A stretch of 64,000 nucleotides of DNA from Fibrisoma limi BUZ 3 (GTDB lineage: Bacteria > Bacteroidota > Bacteroidia > Cytophagales > Spirosomataceae): positions 248,001 through 312,000 of the forward strand of contig NZ_CAIT01000004.1 in NCBI RefSeq assembly GCF_000296815.2, read 5' to 3'. The position numbers and the translations under genes are program-made. Within the stretch, counting starts at the first letter, position 1, and every line of letters begins with the position of its first letter. This document shows positions 60,843 through 64,000 of this stretch, in pieces. Under the pieces are notes generated by a model. That model saw only the letters and a list, made by a program, of their open reading frames with translations, did not search any database and was not told the DNA's origin.

Positions 60843-60885
60843 TTGCTATATAAAATATATGGCTATACTTTTGTATAGTACTATA
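60843..60885 (+). promoter_or_regulatory. Promoter and palindromic operators between HxlR and NmrA genes
   Basis: TTG (60843-60845), a 20-bp spacer and TACTTTTG (60866-60873) give a full-match Bacteroidota promoter for the HxlR gene at 60912. CTATACTTTTGTATAG (60863-60878) is a dyad overlapping the -7 element, and TATAGTACTATA (60874-60885) is a perfect palindrome partly inside it. HxlR-type proteins bind such dyads, so autoregulation and control of the divergent gene are likely. Confidence 0.72.
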
Positions 60886-60911
60886 CTTCACCATAGCCTC
60901 TGATAATCAAT

Positions 60912-61274
60912 ATGAAAGAGACGTATTGCACGGCGCACCTTCGCTCCATCTCCGACACGCTGGAGCTTATTGGCGGCAAATGGAAGCTGCTTATTATGAC
61001 CTTACTGTTCTCGGAAAGCCCCATGCGATTCAGTGAAATTCAACGAGCCCTGGGTACCATTACGCCCCGAATGCTGTCGAAGGAGTTGAAAGAGTTGGAA
61101 CTGAATGAGTTGATCGAGCGACGCGTGTACCCGACCATGCCCGTATCGGTAGACTACCGCCTGACCGACTACGGCCGTTCGCTGGATAGTGTCATGGTCG
61201 CGCTTGGCGATTGGGGAAAGCAACACCGAAAACGGATCATGCACCCAGCAAAGGAAGAAGCCGTACCCGCTTGA
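60912..61274 (+). CDS. HxlR family transcriptional regulator
   Basis: 120 residues, a single winged-helix domain. YCTAHLRSISDTLELIGGKWKLLIM holds the conserved N-terminal Cys (Cys6) and the GGKW motif. MRFSEIQRALGTITPRMLSKELKELE is the recognition region, and YRLTDYGRSLDSVM follows the wing. Some relatives sense electrophiles or redox through that cysteine (HypR, QorR, YodB). The divergent NmrA-like NAD(P)-binding protein fits a redox- or quinone-responsive pair. A 22-bp terminator hairpin follows. Confidence 0.93.
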   Translation: MKETYCTAHLRSISDTLELIGGKWKLLIMTLLFSESPMRFSEIQRALGTITPRMLSKELKELELNELIERRVYPTMPVSVDYRLTDYGRSLDSVMVALGDWGKQHRKRIMHPAKEEAVPA

Positions 61275-61286
61275 TACCGTACGGCT

Positions 61287-61342
61287 GACAAACACGAAGC
61301 CGTTCGACAACAGTGAGTTCGTCGAACGGCTTCGTGTTTGTC
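61287..61342. terminator. 22-bp perfect hairpin between convergent genes
   Basis: Arms 61287-61308 and 61321-61342 are exact complements with a 12-base loop, beginning GACAAACACGAAGCCGTTCG. It ends the HxlR gene and the convergent SusD gene. Confidence 0.82.
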
Positions 61343-61410
61343 GGATTAGTACCGATTTTAGTACGTTGCCTGCGGCTATTGTGGGAAGCAACCGGCGCAG
61401 ACACGCTGTA

Positions 61411-62790
61411 TCAGCGATTCTTTACGTACTCATCCCAGTTGATCTCGGCCTGAGGACGGGCCAGTTGCCGGAAAATAGTACCCCGGTCGAGCGTTACGTC
61501 TACGTTCTGGGCGTTGAGCCGGTCATAACGACGGAGGTCGACCCAACGGTGGCCCCAGGGCTCGGCCCAGAGCGAATACCGGCGCTGAAACAGAATTTCG
61601 TTGATCAGCGCATCGCGGGTCGTTGCGCCAGTGTAGTTACCAATACCGGCAGCCGTCCGAATCCGGTTGATGGCAGCAACGGCGGCAGCCGTGTTGCCTA
61701 ACTGCGCATTGGCTTCGGCCAGGATCAGAGCTAGCTCTTCGTTGCGGATAAACTTAACCTCGCTTGTGTTGACCGGAAACCGCCGGTCCTGAAACAGCCC
61801 GGCCAGGGACGTACCGTCGGCGGTAACCGCAACGGGCGCGGTTCGCCGGAAGAACTTGGTCCGTACCCGCGCATCGCCGGGGATCGTGTCCCGCAACACC
61901 GACGGATGAACGACCATCATGGTGGTTACGTTGGCGTTCAACACAAAAAACAGCGGGTTGAACGAGTCGGGAGGAGCGCCGTAGGTATGGGCCGGTCCCG
62001 CATCCAGACTACCCGTGGCGTTGTAGAACGAGTTGTTTACGGCCGAGATTGCCCCCTGCCAGTCCTGCTGGTACACAGCCAGCCGGGCGGCAATAGCGCG
62101 GTTCATCTGACGTAGGGCGGCAATTGTCCCGAATCCATTTCCGGTAAAGCCACTCGTCAGGCGCAGGGGGAAATTGCCCGTACCCGCGTTGGAGAGTTCT
62201 GTATCGCCTTCGTCGATGATTCGTTTAATCTGCGCCAGCGCTTCGTTAAAGGGAAGAAATGGACCTGGGTTTTGCAGGTCGCTGATGTCGATCCGGATGC
62301 CGTTTTCGTACTGCCCCAGCGCCACAATCAGGTACTGATACGCCATCAGGGTCTTGGCAAAACCCGATACGGCGTTCTTTTCCTGCTCCGTAAACGTATT
62401 GGTGTTCCGAACGGCGTCAATCGTGGTCAGCGCCTGCCGAATGGCAAAATAGGGGTTCTGATACGTAGGCAGATAGCCGAACATATTGGCCGTTGCCGTG
62501 CGCCCGTTTATACCCAGCCAGTCGGTTTGCCAGCGTGGGTCGGAGGCATTCAGGTACCAGAGTTCACGCCCCATCGTACCGTACAGCATCGTTACGGTGA
62601 ATACGTAGTCGCGGTGGCGCGATTCCAGACCGGTAATCAGGTTTTGTACCTGGGTCCGCGATGCATTCTGGGATACACTGCCCAGCGATGGGTTGTTCGG
62701 GTCGTTCGGGGCGTCGAGTTCAAAAAAGCTGCAGGCATTCAGCATGAGCAGCCCCGCGAGCATCGGTATGTATATGAGAAGTTTTTTCAT
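61411..62790 (-). CDS. SusD/RagB family outer membrane lipoprotein
   Basis: 459 residues with a lipoprotein signal (LLMLNAC, Cys20). Helical SusD fold with NAVSGFAKTLMAYQYLIVALGQYENG, MNRAIAARLAVYQQDW and a C-terminal EILFQRRYSLWAEPWGHRWVDLRRYDRLN block in place of the usual RxxELxxEGxRxxDLxR. It partners the SusC protein encoded 18 bp upstream on the same strand. The order SusC then SusD is the normal one. The substrate is unknown; no polysaccharide-degrading gene is visible in the 1.2 kb to the window edge. Confidence 0.92.
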   Translation of the reverse strand: MKKLLIYIPMLAGLLMLNACSFFELDAPNDPNNPSLGSVSQNASRTQVQNLITGLESRHRDYVFTVTMLYGTMGRELWYLNASDPRWQTDWLGINGRTATANMFGYLPTYQNPYFAIRQALTTIDAVRNTNTFTEQEKNAVSGFAKTLMAYQYLIVALGQYENGIRIDISDLQNPGPFLPFNEALAQIKRIIDEGDTELSNAGTGNFPLRLTSGFTGNGFGTIAALRQMNRAIAARLAVYQQDWQGAISAVNNSFYNATGSLDAGPAHTYGAPPDSFNPLFFVLNANVTTMMVVHPSVLRDTIPGDARVRTKFFRRTAPVAVTADGTSLAGLFQDRRFPVNTSEVKFIRNEELALILAEANAQLGNTAAAVAAINRIRTAAGIGNYTGATTRDALINEILFQRRYSLWAEPWGHRWVDLRRYDRLNAQNVDVTLDRGTIFRQLARPQAEINWDEYVKNR

Positions 62791-62808
62791 GGGTCAATCT
62801 GGCTTGGC

Positions 62809-64000
62809 TTAGAATTCAACGACGAGATGGCCAAAGAAACGACGCTGTGTGGGGTAGGGAGCAATGTCGACCCCTGAACCAACGGCCTGCACGCCGAACG
62901 TAGACGTTTCGGGGTCGTAGCCGAAGTAGTTGGTAAACGTTAACGGATTCTGGCTCGATGCGCCGATACGGATGCGGGAGATGCGGCTGCTGAACCATTT
63001 GCCAAAGGATTGTACCGGCAGGTTGTAGTAAACGGCAACCTCGCGGAGCCGGACATACGACGCATCCTGTACCCACCGGTCGGCGCCGTTGTGCGGAGCC
63101 AGGCCGCGCTGCCGGCCATTGGGTGTCCCGTCTCCGTTATCGTCATCATCCCAGTCAGGCGTTGTGCCGCCCGAATCCATCAGGAACTGCGTCAGGTTGA
63201 TGTTATCCCCGCCCTGCTTCCAGTGCCAGAGCATGTTGACATCGATTTTGCCGAACAGGGTAAACTCGTTCAGCCACGACATCTGGAAGTCGGGCTGGCT
63301 ATTACCCAGGATGAACGCCCCCGTACGGACGTTCTGAGCCAGTGGCGTATCGCTGGCATCACGCGCCGGTCGTGTTCCGACGATGGTTGTTGGCGAGAAA
63401 CCTTCCTGATACAGGAACGTACCCAGAGTTACGCCGAACGCCCCCGAGTTGTAAGGGGGAATGCCAAGCCGGGTCAGCAGCAGGTTATTACGCCACCACA
63501 TCAGGCGGGTGTTCCAGCGGAAATTGATAAGCTGCGCCGGTACGACACTCAGTGCCAGTTCAACCCCCCGATTCTGAAGCTGGGCCAGGTTGGTCGGAAT
63601 GGTGCTGATACCAACGGCTGGCGACAGTTGCAGGTTCTGGATATTGCTCCGCGTCTGCTTGTCGTAATACGTAGCTTCCAGCGAAATGCGGTTGTTAAAC
63701 AAGCCTAAGTCGAGGCCAAACTCCAGCTCACCAGCCCGCTCGGGTTCAATGGCATTGTTACCCGCAGCCGTGGTGACGACCGATCCCAGCAAACCACCGA
63801 TGTTTGCCGAGTTCAGCGGGGTGAAGGTCGTACCAAAGGCCGGCACGCCCGCCGTTTCGCCATAGGCAACGCGGGGTTTAATCTGCGAGAAAATAGTGGA
63901 TAGCCCCGACGACCGGATGAAATTGAAGTTGGCTACGTTGACGGCCAGCGAAGCTTTCGGGAACGCCCAGAAGCGGTTGGCGTCGCCGATAAGCGTCGAT
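62809..64000 (-). CDS. SusC/RagA family TonB-dependent receptor, C-terminal part
   Basis: The frame is open through the right edge; only the last 397 or so residues, part of the beta barrel, are visible. Typical SusC barrel signatures: IKPRVAYGETAGVPAFG, ERAGELEFGLDLGLFNNRISLEATYYDKQT and the C-terminal FTNYFGYDPETSTFG followed by PYPTQRRFFGHLVVEF with the terminal aromatic. The signal peptide, CarboxypepD_reg and plug domains lie outside the window. It forms an outer-membrane nutrient importer with the SusD lipoprotein encoded 18 bp downstream. Confidence 0.92.
   Translation of the reverse strand, partial: STLIGDANRFWAFPKASLAVNVANFNFIRSSGLSTIFSQIKPRVAYGETAGVPAFGTTFTPLNSANIGGLLGSVVTTAAGNNAIEPERAGELEFGLDLGLFNNRISLEATYYDKQTRSNIQNLQLSPAVGISTIPTNLAQLQNRGVELALSVVPAQLINFRWNTRLMWWRNNLLLTRLGIPPYNSGAFGVTLGTFLYQEGFSPTTIVGTRPARDASDTPLAQNVRTGAFILGNSQPDFQMSWLNEFTLFGKIDVNMLWHWKQGGDNINLTQFLMDSGGTTPDWDDDDNGDGTPNGRQRGLAPHNGADRWVQDASYVRLREVAVYYNLPVQSFGKWFSSRISRIRIGASSQNPLTFTNYFGYDPETSTFGVQAVGSGVDIAPYPTQRRFFGHLVVEF

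Noticed and set aside
1-64000. CRISPR array, rRNA, tRNA, prophage or conjugation genes
   Set aside because: No regularly spaced repeats, no T-loop motif in an intergenic region and no phage or transfer protein signatures were seen on either strand.

Overview
The window looks like chromosome from a member of the Bacteroidota, probably a Cytophagales relative of Spirosoma (genus is an inference). Evidence: two SusC/SusD pairs, a type IX secretion C-terminal sorting domain on an M4 protease, LytS/LytTR pairs, BlaI/M56 units, PVC-type cytochromes, few Shine-Dalgarno sequences, and several promoters of the Bacteroidota form TTG-N20-TAnnTTTG. The DNA is moderately GC-rich except for an AT-richer island around 38.2-40.7 kb that holds an IS3-family element. 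No rRNA, tRNA or CRISPR array was seen.

Layout. 0-4.4 kb: end of a membrane-anchored protein, a DUF819 permease, an acyl carrier protein, a TspO-like membrane protein and a MarR regulator. 4.5-8 kb: a BlaI repressor with two operator dyads over its promoter, translationally coupled to two paralogous M56 membrane proteases whose C-termini carry different pieces of the TonB machinery. 8.2-13 kb: a SusC/SusD nutrient importer. 13.2-30.5 kb: a long same-strand carbohydrate block (two PVC-type cytochrome/propeller proteins, DUF1080, DUF4432, cupin, two TIM-barrel isomerases, Gfo/Idh/MocA dehydrogenase, ribose-type ABC transporter, ThuA). These families together suggest oxidation of a glycoside or polyol to a keto-sugar, then elimination/hydration/isomerisation. 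This is inference; the substrate cannot be read from sequence.

30.6-43.1 kb: a LytS/LytTR pair whose kinase is frameshifted at an A7 run, a DUF5694-like secreted protein, a secreted M4 protease with a small secreted partner, the IS3 element between two broken genes, an SDR enzyme with a Crp/Fnr regulator, and a lipoprotein phosphatase. 43.2-46.6 kb: a three-gene unit of cNMP-binding histidine kinase, receiver-flavoprotein fusion and UBP-type zinc finger. 46.7-57.1 kb: secreted proteins, a second LytS/LytTR pair, a HAD hydrolase, a 1295-residue multi-PAS kinase, a GAF protein and an SCP2-like protein. 57.2-64 kb: a Tat-exported Gfo/Idh/MocA protein, a CBM9-like protein, a divergent NmrA/HxlR pair with palindromic control region, and a second SusD/SusC pair running off the right edge.

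A feature of the whole window is the number of long, near-perfect inverted repeats between genes (19 recorded, arms up to 34 bp). Some end operons, some lie inside the carbohydrate block, and several share core words, which suggests dispersed repeat families as well as ordinary terminators.
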